Source: Mycobacterium sp. GA-2829 (lineage in GTDB: Bacteria; Actinomycetota; Actinomycetes; Mycobacteriales; Mycobacteriaceae). Taken from it: a stretch of DNA of 64,000 bases. Positions 25,539 to 35,696 of this stretch are shown here, piece after piece. The notes beneath the pieces are model-generated. The model saw only the letters and a list, made by a program, of their open reading frames with translations. It had not been told where the DNA came from and made no database searches. Where the stretch lies: positions 62,001-126,000 of the forward strand of contig NZ_LQIT01000004.1 in assembly GCF_001499965.1 (NCBI RefSeq). The letters are read 5' to 3'. The translations under genes were made by a program, and so were the position numbers. Within the stretch, counting starts at the first letter, position 1, and every line of letters begins with the position of its first letter.

Positions 25539-26969
25539 GTGGACGACAACAGGGGGCTGTCGGCGGCTGAGCTGCTCGAACTCAACCGCGACCTGCACGG
25601 ATCCCGCGCGATCCGGCTGCTGGCCACCCACAACCTGGCCCTGTACGCCACGCTCATGGAGCGCCACCTCGCCGACGGGGTGGTCGCCGAGACCGAGCTG
25701 GTGGTGCGCCTCGAGCGTGACCTGCACGACCTCGACCCCGACGGGCAGTCCGGGCTGGCGCTGATCAAGTCGTGGGCCAGCCAGGGCTGGCTGCACCGCA
25801 TCGTCGACGAGCGCAGCGACCAGAACATCTGCTACCTCACCCAGGACGCCCGCCGCGCGCTGGACTTCCTGCGCGGGATGCGCCGCCAGGACACCATTGC
25901 CACCGGCGGGTCGATCAACGGCATCGCGTCACGCCTCAAACAGGTCGCCATCCGCGTCGGCAACGACCCCGCCCGCATCCGCAAGAGCATCGAGGCGGAG
26001 ATCGCCGCCCTGCAGGCCGAGCTCGACGACCTCGAGGCCGGCACCCGCCCCGAGCCCGACGTCACCGACGCCTACGACGAGGCCCGCGCCATCGCCATGC
26101 AGATGGAGCGTCTGATCACCGACATCGGTCAGTACGGCTCGATGATCGAACAGGCCACCGCGGCGCTGGACGAGCCGATCGACAGCAACGCCGAATACCG
26201 CGACCGGCAGCGCCAGATGTACGCCGACTACCAGGCCGCCTGGGATTCCCAGGGCCGCGACAGCCACCGCGCCTTCCTGCGGATGATCAACGACCCCGAC
26301 CAGCGCGCGGAGTTCGAGGCCGACGTCGCCGCGGTCGCCGAGGCGCTCCCACTGCTCGACCCGGCGCTGCGCAAGGTGATGGCCGGGTTCTTCGAACTGG
26401 TCGGCCACCAGATCGACGAGGTCGAACGCATCCAGCAGCGTTGTGCGCAGCGGGTGAAACGGTTCACCGCGTTCGGCACGCTCGAGCAGAGCCGTGGGGT
26501 GGCCCGTCAGCTGGGCGAGGCGATCGGCGCGGCGCGCAATCTGCTGAAGTCGAGCCTCACCGACTCGCGGCTGGAGATCGAGCTGCCCCTGGCCCGCCAC
26601 GCGTTCAGCTCGGTCGGCGCCCTGAGCTTCAAGATCGGCGACCTGTCGGCGCCCAAGCCGGCGAGACACGCTGCAGGAGAACTTGATCTGAGCAGCTTCG
26701 CCGCGCTCACGACACAGGTCGACGCGCCCGCGATGTCGGAGATGCTCAACAGCGCGCTGCCGGTGTCCCTGTCGGACGCGGTCGCGATGCTCGATAACGC
26801 ATACCTCGGCCACGTCATCGTGCTGTGGTCGTGGGCACTCAAACAACCGTTCGAGGGGCAACCGGCCTCGACCAGTGTGCGGTTCCGTTCACTCGACGGC
26901 CGTGACCGCGAAATCGCCGTCCCCGACCTCGTTTTCACCGAACCGATCAGTGTGGGAGCCGCCACGTGA
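25539..26969 (+). CDS. jetA: JetA/MksF-like kleisin subunit (DUF3375)
   Basis: A DUF3375 protein of 476 residues, the kleisin-like subunit of Wadjet/MksBEF-type SMC complexes. The N-terminus has the typical [22 protein letters not shown], followed by a winged-helix region and long helical segments (about 130-230). The GTG at 25539 has GAGGA six bases upstream; an ATG at 25533 and an earlier ATG at 25476 are alternatives in the same frame. The 3' end overlaps jetB (GTGA). In known systems JetA bridges the heads of the JetC ATPase dimer and recruits JetB. Confidence 0.85.
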   Translation: MDDNRGLSAAELLELNRDLHGSRAIRLLATHNLALYATLMERHLADGVVAETELVVRLERDLHDLDPDGQSGLALIKSWASQGWLHRIVDERSDQNICYLTQDARRALDFLRGMRRQDTIATGGSINGIASRLKQVAIRVGNDPARIRKSIEAEIAALQAELDDLEAGTRPEPDVTDAYDEARAIAMQMERLITDIGQYGSMIEQATAALDEPIDSNAEYRDRQRQMYADYQAAWDSQGRDSHRAFLRMINDPDQRAEFEADVAAVAEALPLLDPALRKVMAGFFELVGHQIDEVERIQQRCAQRVKRFTAFGTLEQSRGVARQLGEAIGAARNLLKSSLTDSRLEIELPLARHAFSSVGALSFKIGDLSAPKPARHAAGELDLSSFAALTTQVDAPAMSEMLNSALPVSLSDAVAMLDNAYLGHVIVLWSWALKQPFEGQPASTSVRFRSLDGRDREIAVPDLVFTEPISVGAAT

Positions 26970-27655
26970 CCACCGAACCCGACGCCGACTTCGCCGCGTT
27001 CTCCGAACTCCCCCAGGTCGACCAGAACGCCCGTCCCCCGCACCAGCGCAGACCGCGGTTCGACGGGGACGTCTCCGAACTGCCCGACCGGGCGTGCTGG
27101 GCGCTGCAGAACCTGCTGACTCGCCGTTACATCAGCGCCGAGGCCGATAGCGATCTGTACAGCTGGGTGCTCGAATACCGCAAGCAGCTCAGCGTGCGAC
27201 TCTCCGAGCTCGACCTGATCCTGCGCATCGTCGACGGGACCGACGTCGCGTTCGTCGAACAGGCCCGCTACGAATCGGCAAGGGGTGTCAAGCTTCTGCG
27301 GCGCGAACCGCTCGGCACCTACGATTCGATCCTGGCCCTGCACCTGGCGCAGATGATGCGGGCGGCCGGTGGGCAGAAGGTGCTGATCACCCGCGAGGAG
27401 ATGCACGGATTGTTCTCCGGGGTGCTCAACGACACCGACCGCGATGCGGTCACGTTCACCGCGCGGATCGACGGCGCGATCGCCCGTCTCGCCGGGTTGG
27501 AGATCCTCCGGAAGAGCCGCGACGACGAGGACAGCTACACGATCAGCCCGGTGATCAACGCCGTCATGACGGCCTCGGTGATCACCGAACTGCAGCAGCA
27601 GTTCGAACAGCTGCTGGGCGGCGGCGCGCCGGCCGAGGAGGTCTACGTTGACTGA
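26966..27655 (+). CDS. jetB: JetB/MksE-like KITE subunit (DUF4194)
   Basis: A 229-residue DUF4194 protein, the small winged-helix KITE-type subunit that binds the kleisin in Wadjet/MksBEF complexes. Recognisable parts are the segment around [28 protein letters not shown] and [18 protein letters not shown], and the C-terminal winged helix with [19 protein letters not shown]. The first 35 residues are a disordered, Pro-rich leader. It overlaps jetA by four bases and jetC by eight, so the subunits are made in coupled fashion. Confidence 0.87.
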   Translation: MTTEPDADFAAFSELPQVDQNARPPHQRRPRFDGDVSELPDRACWALQNLLTRRYISAEADSDLYSWVLEYRKQLSVRLSELDLILRIVDGTDVAFVEQARYESARGVKLLRREPLGTYDSILALHLAQMMRAAGGQKVLITREEMHGLFSGVLNDTDRDAVTFTARIDGAIARLAGLEILRKSRDDEDSYTISPVINAVMTASVITELQQQFEQLLGGGAPAEEVYVD

Positions 27656-30600
27656 ACAGTTCCATCTGTCCCGGCTGCAGATCATCAACTGGGGTGTGTT
27701 CGACGGCTACCACTCCATCCCGTTCAGTTCCGGCGGCGCCCTGATCGCCGGCGCCTCGGGCAGCGGCAAATCCTCGCTCCTGGACGCGATCTCGTTGGGA
27801 TTCCTGCCGTTCAACCGCCGCAACTTCAACGCCTCGGGCGACAACACCGCGGCCGGGTCGAGCGCGGGGCGGCGCACCGTCGACAAGTACGTGCGCGGTG
27901 CGTGGGGCCAGCGCAGCGACGGCGGCACCAGCCGCGTGATGTACCTGCGCGGTGAGGGCACCGCGTGGTCGGCGGTCGCGGTCACCTACACCGGCGACTC
28001 CGGTCGCACCGTCACCGGGCTGGTGCTCAAGTGGCTGACCGGGGAGTCGCGGTCGGACTCGTCGAGCCGCTTCGTGATCGGTGACGGCGACCTCGACATC
28101 GAGGACGTCTGCAACCGGTGGGCGGCCGGTAGGTTCGACACGGGCGTGTTCAAGGATCACGGCTGGCGGTTCACGACCAAGGTGGAGTCGCAGTACCTCG
28201 CACAGCTGTACGCGACCATCGGCATCCGCGCCTCCGACGCCGCCCAGCAGTTGCTCGGTAAGGCGAAATCACTGAAAAGCGTTGGCGGGCTGGAGCAGTT
28301 CGTCCGCGAGTTCATGCTCGACGAACCCGAGAGCCTGGCCCGGCTGCCCGAGGCGCTCAAGCAGATCGACCCGCTGGTGGAGGCCCGCGAACTGCTGGCC
28401 GTCGCGCAGCGCAAACGCAAGATCCTCGGCGACATCGAGAAAATCCAGCAGCGCTACGCCTCGGAGTCCTCGGACCTCGGGATCATCGACCTGGTCGACC
28501 TGCCGATGGTGCGCGCCTACACCGACCACGTGCGGCTGGCGCAGTGCCCGGCGCAGATCGCGCAGCTCGACACCACGATCGACCAGCTCGACAACGAGTA
28601 CGAGGACGTCACCCGCAGCCTGAATCTCGCGAAGGCCGAGGCGGATTCGCTCAACGCGCAGATCAGCGGGAACAGCGCCAGCATCGGGCCGCTGCAGTCG
28701 CAGGTGACCGCCGCCGAGACCGAGGCCGAGCAGGTGTCGCGTCGGCGCAGCGCCTACGAGGACGCGGTGAGCGCGCAGGGTCTCGACGTGCCCGACACCG
28801 CCGAGGAGTTCTGGAACCTGCGCGAGGAACTGCTCACCGAGGCCACCGATCTGCTGGCCAAGGTGGAGCGCAACCGCGAGGCGTCCACCGACGCAGAGTA
28901 CGCGCAGAAAGCCGCGCGCATCGCCCGCGACGACGCCGCCAAGGAGCTCAAACGCGTCGAGCATGTGGGCTCCGCGCTGCCGGAGTTCGCGCTGCTGATG
29001 CGCGAGCAGATCTGCGCCGCGCTCGGGCTGGACGCCGCGGAGTTGCCGTACGTCGCCGAGCTGATGGATCTGCGGCCGGACCAGACGCGGTGGCGCGTCG
29101 CGGTGGAGAAGGTGCTGCGCGGGCCGGGCCTGCGGCTGCTCGTGCCCGATCAGCACTGGAACCAGGTGCTGCGGTTCGTCAACGAGACGAACATGCGCGG
29201 GCGGCTGGCGTTGCACCACGTGCGGACCAAGCTGTACGGCGCCGACCCGGTTGACGCGGAGTCGAACACGCTGGCGGGCAAGCTGTTCCCCGTCGACCCG
29301 ACGCATCCGTGTGCGGCCGAGGCCGTCGACATCGTCACCACCGCCGGCGACCACGTCTGCGTCGACACCCCCGAGGTGTTCGCACGGTTCCGCCGCGCGG
29401 TCACCGACACCGGCCTGTACAAGGACTCCGACCGGTTGGCGATCAAGGACGACCGCCGGCCGCTGAAGCAGTCGGAGTATCTGTACCAGGGTGATGTGTC
29501 GGCGAAGATCAACGCGCTCACCATGGACCTCGCCGCCGCCGAGGAGGCGTACCAGAAGGCGCGCCGGGCCGCCGACGAGATCGCCGCGCAGCGGCAGCGG
29601 TGGCGAGACCGGGCCGCGGCGTGCAAGGCGATCTGCGAGCAGTTCCCGCAGTGGAGCCACATCGACGTCGAGACCGCCGACGGCCACGCCGACCGCCTGC
29701 GCGAACAGTACGAACTGCTGCTCGCCGACAACCCGGACATCGAGGCGCTCAACGCGCGCGCAGACGAATGCTGGTCGCAGATCCAGGTTCTCATGACGCG
29801 GCGCGGCGCGATCCAGACCCGCCGCGACGATCTGGACTCCCGGCGCACGCAACTGCTCGAACTCCAGGAGCGGCTGCAGCCGGCGTTCGTCTCCGAACCG
29901 TTGACCGAGCTGCTGCACCGTTACGCCGGACAGGTGCCGGTTTCACTCGAGTTGCTGAGCCCGGAACCGCACCGCGACGCGCTGTTCGCGGCGATCAAGA
30001 AGGAACGCGAACAGCTGCGGGAGAGCCGCCGCCGCTCCTACGACGAGCTGGCCCGCATCCTCAACACCTTCGACACCGCGTTCCCCGACGCGATCCCCAA
30101 CGACAGCAACAACTTCGACGAACGCGTGCACGACTACGTCGCGCTGTGCCGCCACATCGACGAGCGTGAGTTGCCCGAGGCCTACGAGCGGATGATGCGG
30201 CTGGTCACCGAGCAGGCACCGGATGCGATCCTCACGCTGCACCGGGTGGCCGAGCAGGAGGCGCGGCGGATCGCCGAGCAGATCGAACGGGTCAACACCG
30301 GGCTGGGCGCGGTGGAGTTCAACCGCGGCACCCGGTTGACGCTGCGGGCGACGCCGCGGTCGTTGACGGCGGTGGCGGAGTTGACCGAGATCGTGCGGGC
30401 GATCTCGCGGCGTATCGCGGAGGTCGGGCTCGGCGACAAGCAGGCCATCCTCGACCAGTACGCCGACATCCTGCGACTGCGGAACCGGTTGGCGTCGACG
30501 GCACCGGAGGACAAGGCGTGGACGCGCGACGCTTTGGACGTACGGAACCGGTTCACGTTCGACTGCGCGGAATGGTCGGGCGACGAGTTGATCCGCACGC

Positions 30601-31004
30601 ACAGCAATGCCGGTGACAACTCCGGTGGCGAGCAGGAGAAGCTGATGGCGTTCTGCCTGGCCGGTGCGCTGAGCTTCAACCTCGCGAGCCTTGAAAGCAG
30701 CGACAACAGACCGGTCTTCGCGCAGCTGATGCTCGATGAGGCGTTCTCCAAGTCGGATCCGCAGTTCGCGCAGCAGGCGCTGTCGGCGTTCCAGAAGTTC
30801 GGCTTCCAGCTGGTGATCGTGGCGACGGTGCAGAACGCCACCACGATCCAGCCCTACATCGACAGCGTGGTGATGGTGTCCAAGACCGAGGCGACGGGCC
30901 GCAACGCCCGCCCGGTCGCGACCGTCGTCACGCGGACGATCTCGGAGTTCGGGGAGCTGCGCCGAGAGATGCGGGCGAACGCGAAGGTGCCGGCCGGGGT
31001 GTAG
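27648..31004 (+). CDS. jetC: JetC/MksB-like SMC ATPase
   Basis: A 1118-residue SMC-like ATPase. Walker [10 protein letters not shown] is at 35-43. Long coiled coils at about 220-480 and 650-900 flank a hinge region. The ABC signature NSGGE is at 991-995, and Walker B MLDEAF has Asp1030-Glu1031. Length and order match JetC/MksB. The start is a TTG inside the jetB end. In Wadjet, JetABC extrudes DNA loops and JetD then cuts small circular DNA. Here no JetD follows: a hairpin and an unrelated LLM gene come next. The protein could thus serve in chromosome organisation or in defence with a different effector. Confidence 0.9.
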   Translation: MTEQFHLSRLQIINWGVFDGYHSIPFSSGGALIAGASGSGKSSLLDAISLGFLPFNRRNFNASGDNTAAGSSAGRRTVDKYVRGAWGQRSDGGTSRVMYLRGEGTAWSAVAVTYTGDSGRTVTGLVLKWLTGESRSDSSSRFVIGDGDLDIEDVCNRWAAGRFDTGVFKDHGWRFTTKVESQYLAQLYATIGIRASDAAQQLLGKAKSLKSVGGLEQFVREFMLDEPESLARLPEALKQIDPLVEARELLAVAQRKRKILGDIEKIQQRYASESSDLGIIDLVDLPMVRAYTDHVRLAQCPAQIAQLDTTIDQLDNEYEDVTRSLNLAKAEADSLNAQISGNSASIGPLQSQVTAAETEAEQVSRRRSAYEDAVSAQGLDVPDTAEEFWNLREELLTEATDLLAKVERNREASTDAEYAQKAARIARDDAAKELKRVEHVGSALPEFALLMREQICAALGLDAAELPYVAELMDLRPDQTRWRVAVEKVLRGPGLRLLVPDQHWNQVLRFVNETNMRGRLALHHVRTKLYGADPVDAESNTLAGKLFPVDPTHPCAAEAVDIVTTAGDHVCVDTPEVFARFRRAVTDTGLYKDSDRLAIKDDRRPLKQSEYLYQGDVSAKINALTMDLAAAEEAYQKARRAADEIAAQRQRWRDRAAACKAICEQFPQWSHIDVETADGHADRLREQYELLLADNPDIEALNARADECWSQIQVLMTRRGAIQTRRDDLDSRRTQLLELQERLQPAFVSEPLTELLHRYAGQVPVSLELLSPEPHRDALFAAIKKEREQLRESRRRSYDELARILNTFDTAFPDAIPNDSNNFDERVHDYVALCRHIDERELPEAYERMMRLVTEQAPDAILTLHRVAEQEARRIAEQIERVNTGLGAVEFNRGTRLTLRATPRSLTAVAELTEIVRAISRRIAEVGLGDKQAILDQYADILRLRNRLASTAPEDKAWTRDALDVRNRFTFDCAEWSGDELIRTHSNAGDNSGGEQEKLMAFCLAGALSFNLASLESSDNRPVFAQLMLDEAFSKSDPQFAQQALSAFQKFGFQLVIVATVQNATTIQPYIDSVVMVSKTEATGRNARPVATVVTRTISEFGELRREMRANAKVPAGV

Positions 31005-31012
31005 GGCGGCGT

Positions 31013-31075
31013 TCGCGAGACGGAAGCCACGCAGCCGAAGTGCGAGAAGGGCCCTGCGCCAGTTCCGTCTCGCGA
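31013..31075. terminator. Perfect 13-bp inverted repeat at the end of the Jet operon
   Basis: The arms tcgcgagacggaa (31013-31025) and ttccgtctcgcga (31063-31075) are perfectly complementary with a 37-base loop. There is no U-tract, as is common in mycobacteria. Its position 9 bases after the jetC stop suggests a terminator or an intergenic hairpin repeat. Confidence 0.5.
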
Positions 31076-31102
31076 CATGCCTCCGCCACGTAGGGTGCGG
31101 CT

Positions 31103-32113
31103 GTGCACGTCGACGTCATGACGACTCCCCAACCCCTGCAATCGATCGGCGGGCTCGCGCGGCGCTGCCAGGACCTCGGGTTCGCGGGTCTGCTGTTCAC
31201 CGAGACCGGCCGCACCGCCTACCTCAACGCCGCGGTCGCCGCGCAGGCCGCGCCGGGGCTGGAGCTGTCGACCGGCGTCGCCGTCGCGTTCCCCCGCAGC
31301 CCGTTCGTGACCGCCGCGACGGCGTGGGAGTTGCAGGAGGCGACCGACGGCCGGTTCCGGCTCGGCCTCGGCACGCAGGTCCGCACCCACGTGGTGCGCC
31401 GTTACGGCACCGAGTTCGAGCATCCGGGTCCGCGGCTGCGCGACTACGTCATGGCGGTCAAGGCCTGCTTCCGGGCGTTCCGGACCGGCAAGCTCGACCA
31501 CCGCGGCGACTTCTACAGCCTCGACTTCATCACGCCTCAGTGGAGCGCCGGCCCGATCGACGCCCCGGATCCGAAGGTCGACATCGCCGCGGTCAATCCG
31601 TGGATGCTGCGGATGGCCGGTGAGGTGGCCGACGGCATCCATGTGCACCCGCTCGGAGAGCCGGGTTACATCGCGCGGCATGTGCTGCCCAATCGTGCTG
31701 AGGGAGCGGCGAAGTCGGGCCGGCCGCCGGAGGACATCGCGCTGATCGTGCCGGTGATGACGATCGTCGGCGACACCGACGAGGAGCGCCACCGCGAACG
31801 CGAACTCGTCCGGGCCAGTATGAGCTTCTACGGCAGCACCCCCAACTACGCGTTCATCTGGGACGAGGCCGGATTCGAGGGCACCACCGCGCGGATCCGC
31901 GAGAAACAGAAGGCCGGTGACTACGCCGGGATGGCGGCCCAGATCACCGACGACCACATGGCCACGTTCGCGACGGAGTCGACGTGGGACGGGCTCGCCG
32001 ACGCGCTCGCGGCCAAGTACGGCGACACCGCGACCCGCCTCGTGCTGTACAACGCGCTGAGCGATCCGGAGCGCCTCGAGCGGTACGGCGCTGTCGCACA
32101 ACAACTCTCCTAG
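31103..32113 (+). CDS. LLM class F420-dependent oxidoreductase (TIGR03617-like)
   Basis: A 336-residue luciferase-like oxidoreductase. It opens with HVDVMTTPQPLQSIGGLARR and contains GLGTQVRTHVVRRYG and ADGIHVHPLGEPGYI, typical of a mycobacterial F420-dependent LLM subgroup. The GTG start follows a TAGGGT -10 box (31091-31096) by six bases, pointing to a leaderless mRNA and a promoter separate from the Jet operon. The stop codon overlaps that of the convergent TetR gene in CTAG. The substrate is unknown. Confidence 0.85.
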   Translation: MHVDVMTTPQPLQSIGGLARRCQDLGFAGLLFTETGRTAYLNAAVAAQAAPGLELSTGVAVAFPRSPFVTAATAWELQEATDGRFRLGLGTQVRTHVVRRYGTEFEHPGPRLRDYVMAVKACFRAFRTGKLDHRGDFYSLDFITPQWSAGPIDAPDPKVDIAAVNPWMLRMAGEVADGIHVHPLGEPGYIARHVLPNRAEGAAKSGRPPEDIALIVPVMTIVGDTDEERHRERELVRASMSFYGSTPNYAFIWDEAGFEGTTARIREKQKAGDYAGMAAQITDDHMATFATESTWDGLADALAAKYGDTATRLVLYNALSDPERLERYGAVAQQLS

Positions 32114-32775
32114 CGGGGACGGGCCCCGTCCAGGAACAGCTGCACACAGATGCGGATGCGGTCGGCCACCGCATCGTTGTCGAGCACCGCACCCCACAGC
32201 ACACCATGCGCCGGACCGCCGATCACCAGGCTCAGGAACGACGTCCCGAGGAGTTCGGGATCGTCGACTGCGATGCTGCCCGCGGCGGCGTGACGGGCCA
32301 ACACCTCGGCGATGAACCGCACCGCCGGCTGACTGCCCCGTTCGTAGGCGATGCGGCTGAGGTCGGGAAAGCGGTAGGCCTCGGCGTTGAGGATCCGCTG
32401 CAAACGCACCCCGTCGGGACTGACCGCGCTCCGCAACCGCGCCGTGGCGACGGCGATCAACGTCTCCTCCAGGTCGCCGGTGTCGAGCGCGTGCAGATCC
32501 TCGACCGGCACCACCCAGCGGTCGATCGCGCGTTCCACCGCGGCGCGGAACAGCGACTCCTTGTCGGCATAGCGGGCGTAGATCGTGCGCTTGGCCATCC
32601 CCGCCGTAGCGGCGATCCCGTCGATCGTCGCGTGGTCGTAGCCCCGGCCGAGGAACACCTCCAGCGCGCAGTCGAGCAGTTCCTCGCCACGCCGTAGCGC
32701 CTGCTCGCGGGTCGGACGACCAGCACGCACAGGGGTTTCGCGGCGATGCGGCGCGGCGGCGGCCGGGTGATTCAC
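32110..32775 (-). CDS. TetR/AcrR family regulator
   Basis: A 221-residue TetR regulator. The helix-turn-helix is ATIDGIAATAGMAKRTIYARYADKE (split description: helix 2 around IDGIAATAG, recognition helix MAKRTIYARYA). The C-terminal part resembles the AcrR/TetR_C group with HGVLWGAVLDNDA. It is divergent from the MFS exporter gene at 32894, the arrangement in which such repressors usually control the exporter. A somewhat AT-richer stretch between the two contains atgacgaatgaaac next to a tattgt box. Confidence 0.87.
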   Translation of the reverse strand: MNHPAAAAPHRRETPVRAGRPTREQALRRGEELLDCALEVFLGRGYDHATIDGIAATAGMAKRTIYARYADKESLFRAAVERAIDRWVVPVEDLHALDTGDLEETLIAVATARLRSAVSPDGVRLQRILNAEAYRFPDLSRIAYERGSQPAVRFIAEVLARHAAAGSIAVDDPELLGTSFLSLVIGGPAHGVLWGAVLDNDAVADRIRICVQLFLDGARPR

Positions 32776-32893
32776 CCCACCAGTATGACGAATGAAACGC
32801 CTCCGGTGCTATTGTTTCCCGAGTATTGCAACGACCGCGGTGCCATTTCTGGCCGGTCGCCCAAGTACCCGACTTCTTCCCGAGGACATCTCC

Positions 32894-34954
32894 GTGGCTA
32901 CTCAGATGGTGGAACGCCCGTCGCCGCCCCAAGGCGGAGCGGCGCTGATCGCCGTACTCGCCGCCGCAGGCATCAGCGTCTCGCTGATGCAGACGCTGGT
33001 CATACCGCTCGTCCCGCAACTCCCCGACATCCTCGGCACGTCGTCGGCGAACGCCTCCTGGGCAGTGACCGCGACGCTGCTGACGGGTGCGGTCGCGACA
33101 CCGATGTTCGGCCGCCTCGGCGACATGTTCGGCGCCAAACGGGTGCTCGTCGCCTGCGCGGTGCTGCTGACCGCGGGGTCGATCATCGCCGCGCTGACGA
33201 GTTCGCTGATCCCGCTCGTGGTCGGCCGCGCGCTGCAGGGCTTCGGCGCCCCCGTCATCCCGCTGGGCATCAGCGTGCTGCGCGCCGCCCTGCCCGCCGA
33301 GCGGGTGGGCGGCGCCATGGGCATGGTCAGCGCCTCGCTCGGGGTGGGCGGCGCATTGGGTCTGCCGCTGTCGGCGGTCATTGCCGAGAACTTCAGCTGG
33401 CACGCCCTGTTCTGGTGCGCGGCGATCCTCGGCCTCGGCTCGTGTGCACTGTTCGCGCTCTTCGTCCCCGATGTGGTGCCGTCGAAGAGCCTGGGGCGCT
33501 TCGATTTCCTCGGTGCCGTCGGTCTGGCCGCCGGCCTGGTGATGCTGCTGCTGCCGATCTCCAAGGGCGCCAACTGGGGGTGGACCAGCCCGCTGACGAT
33601 CGGCCTGCTGATCGGATCGCTCGCGGTGTTCGTGGCGTTCGGGTGGTGGCAGTACCGCGCGCCGACCCCGCTGGTCGACATCCGCACGACGGTCAAAGCG
33701 CCGGTGCTGCTGACCAACCTGGCGTCGATCGCGATCGGCTTCGGGATGTTCGCGATGTCGCTGATCGGCCCGCAGCTGCTGCAGTTGCCGAGCGCGACCG
33801 GATACGGCCTGGGGCAGAGCATGGTCGCGGCCGGGCTCTGGATGGCGCCAAGCGGTCTGGCGATGATGGCCTCGGCGCCGATCGCGGCGAAGATCATCGC
33901 CTCGCGTGGCCCGCGGTTCACTCTCGTCGTCGGTGGCGTGGTGATCGCCGTCGGATACCTCGGCGGCACACAACTTCTGGGCTCCGCAGCAGGGGTGCTG
34001 GCGTTCACGGTGGTGGTCAGCATCGGCGTCGGGTTCGCGTTCGCGTCGTTGCCGACGCTGATCAACGCCGCGGTTCCGGTGTCGGAGACGGCGGCCGCCA
34101 ACGGGATCAACTCGCTCGCCCGCTCGCTGGGCACCTCGGTGTCGAGCGCGGCGATGAGCGCGGTCCTGGTGCAGACCGGGGTGGTCGTCGCCGGGCACAT
34201 GATCCCGTCGCTCAACGGTTTCCGCATCGCGTTGATCATCGCCGGGGTGGCGGCCGTGGTGGCCGCGCTGATCGCGGCGACCATCCCGTCGGCCACGCCG
34301 GCCCCGGCCCCGGCGCCCCAGGCTGCCGCCGAGCCGGTGCTGTCGCCGTCGGCGATCCGCCGCCGCGCGCAACGGCTGGAGAACGTCATGACCGCGGTCG
34401 GCCGGCAGTCCGCGGTGTCGCTGGGGGTGTCGTCGACGCCGCACCGGCTCGACCGCGGCGACTACGTGATCGCCGCCTACCTCGGCGGCACGGCTGCGAT
34501 GACGCTGGCCGAGCTGGCCAATGCGCTGAGCACCGAGGTGCGGCCGGTCGAGGAGCGGGTGTCGGCGTTGATCCGCGACGGTCTTGTCGGGCGCGTCCCG
34601 ACGACCGATCCGACTGCGCCGCCGCGGTTTACGCTCACCCGACACGGACGTGCGGTGTTCGAGCACCAGCGGTCGACCAACATCAGCGGTCTCGAGGAGG
34701 TGCTGTCGCGGTGGGACGACGGTGACGTCGCGGCGTTGATCGGTTATCTCGGCCGGTTGTCCGACGGCATCGACGATCTGCACCGCCGGCAACGCGTGAC
34801 CCCTCCCCCGCACGTCGCGCCCCACGCCGAGACGGCGCCGCTGCGCTCGCCGCGGTTGGCGCGGACCGTGGGCCCGACCCGTCCGCTGCGCGTACCGCAT
34901 CGCGGCGTGGTGGACCCGACGGCACGCACCGAGGCGCTGCGCTACCGGCGGTAG
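32894..34954 (+). CDS. MFS exporter fused to a C-terminal MarR-like winged helix
   Basis: A 686-residue protein. Residues 10-470 are a DHA2-type major facilitator with about 14 helices; the motif GRLGDMFGAKRV lies between helices 2 and 3 and GFGAPVIPLGISVLRA further on. After the last helix and an Ala/Pro linker, about residues 490-620 form a winged-helix domain of MarR type (MTLAELANAL, VSALIRDGLVGRVPTTDP, FTLTRHGRAVFEHQ), followed by a Pro/Arg-rich tail. The GTG at 32894 has GAGGA upstream at good spacing; the frame extends to 32792 without support. It probably exports a drug or metabolite. The fused regulator-like domain is unusual. Confidence 0.83.
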   Translation: MATQMVERPSPPQGGAALIAVLAAAGISVSLMQTLVIPLVPQLPDILGTSSANASWAVTATLLTGAVATPMFGRLGDMFGAKRVLVACAVLLTAGSIIAALTSSLIPLVVGRALQGFGAPVIPLGISVLRAALPAERVGGAMGMVSASLGVGGALGLPLSAVIAENFSWHALFWCAAILGLGSCALFALFVPDVVPSKSLGRFDFLGAVGLAAGLVMLLLPISKGANWGWTSPLTIGLLIGSLAVFVAFGWWQYRAPTPLVDIRTTVKAPVLLTNLASIAIGFGMFAMSLIGPQLLQLPSATGYGLGQSMVAAGLWMAPSGLAMMASAPIAAKIIASRGPRFTLVVGGVVIAVGYLGGTQLLGSAAGVLAFTVVVSIGVGFAFASLPTLINAAVPVSETAAANGINSLARSLGTSVSSAAMSAVLVQTGVVVAGHMIPSLNGFRIALIIAGVAAVVAALIAATIPSATPAPAPAPQAAAEPVLSPSAIRRRAQRLENVMTAVGRQSAVSLGVSSTPHRLDRGDYVIAAYLGGTAAMTLAELANALSTEVRPVEERVSALIRDGLVGRVPTTDPTAPPRFTLTRHGRAVFEHQRSTNISGLEEVLSRWDDGDVAALIGYLGRLSDGIDDLHRRQRVTPPPHVAPHAETAPLRSPRLARTVGPTRPLRVPHRGVVDPTARTEALRYRR

Positions 34955-34983
34955 TGTCGGACCCTCGTCATAGCGTGGACGCC

Positions 34984-35634
34984 ATGGCGAAGGTGGCGCG
35001 TCTCTCCAAGACGGTGCTCTCGACCGAGCACGCGTGGGAGTGCGACGAATGTAGTGCGGCCGGTGACTTCTTCCTCAAGGGCAAGGAGCGCGGGGTGTGC
35101 CTGTGGTGTGCCGGGCTCGGCCACCTCGAGTTCCTGCCGTGCGGTGACGCCACGCTCACCCGGCACGCCAGGAAGGCGAGCCGGATGTCGGCGGTCGTGA
35201 TGCAGATGAACCTGCGCCGGATGCGCCATGAGCGACGGGGCATCCTGGTGGAGCCGGCGGCCGTCGAGTTCGCGGCACGGGAGTGTCTGGCGGACAGTGA
35301 TTTCCGGGCTTCCCTCAGTGACCGGCTCGCGCAGCCGCAGGCGGAGGCCACCGCCGTGATCGCTGAGCACTTCCCCGGGTGTCCGCCCGACCGCGCGGCC
35401 GCCATCGCGCTGCACGCCGTGGCACTCAGTTTGCGCCCACGCCGCGCTGCCCCGGAGATGGACGGGGACGCGGTGCGTGCGGCGGTCGAGGCGTCGGTCC
35501 GCCATGTGGACACCGACTTCGACGAATTGTTGATGGCGGGCGTCGATCGCGAGGCCGCGCTGACGGCGGTTGGCGCGCGGGTCGAGGGTGTGCTCAGTGC
35601 GTGGCGGGACGGGTTCGCGGCCCTCGACGCCTGA
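34984..35634 (+). CDS. DUF2293 domain protein with zinc-ribbon-like N-terminus
   Basis: A 216-residue protein assigned to DUF2293 from its central part (RHARKASRMSAVVMQMNLRRMRHERRGILVEP). The N-terminus has CDEC (Cys20 and Cys23) and CLWC (Cys39 and Cys42), a likely zinc site. The ATG at 34984 is preceded by a TAGCGT -10 box at 34971-34976, seven bases away, supporting a leaderless start here rather than at the GTG overlapping the MFS stop. The function is unknown; zinc and basic residues suggest nucleic acid or protein binding. Confidence 0.7.
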   Translation: MAKVARLSKTVLSTEHAWECDECSAAGDFFLKGKERGVCLWCAGLGHLEFLPCGDATLTRHARKASRMSAVVMQMNLRRMRHERRGILVEPAAVEFAARECLADSDFRASLSDRLAQPQAEATAVIAEHFPGCPPDRAAAIALHAVALSLRPRRAAPEMDGDAVRAAVEASVRHVDTDFDELLMAGVDREAALTAVGARVEGVLSAWRDGFAALDA

Positions 35635-35696
35635 CTCTGCGTACACGGCGACGAAACGCGAGTGGCGTGGGCCCTCAGCGCAGGGTCAACGGGTCA

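Noticed and set aside
23417-25828. Minus-strand frame of about 800 codons opposite the helicase
   Set aside because: No domains, and the helicase motifs are complete on the plus strand.
31005-32113. JetD hidden behind jetC
   Set aside because: The gene after jetC is a clear luciferase-like oxidoreductase; no DUF3322/DUF2220-like protein is encoded on either strand nearby.
30854-34900. Very long open frame (about 1350 codons) on the minus strand
   Set aside because: It crosses four well-supported genes and an intergenic region antisense, and its protein is low-complexity Arg/Gly/His, the usual result of high GC in which stop codons are rare.
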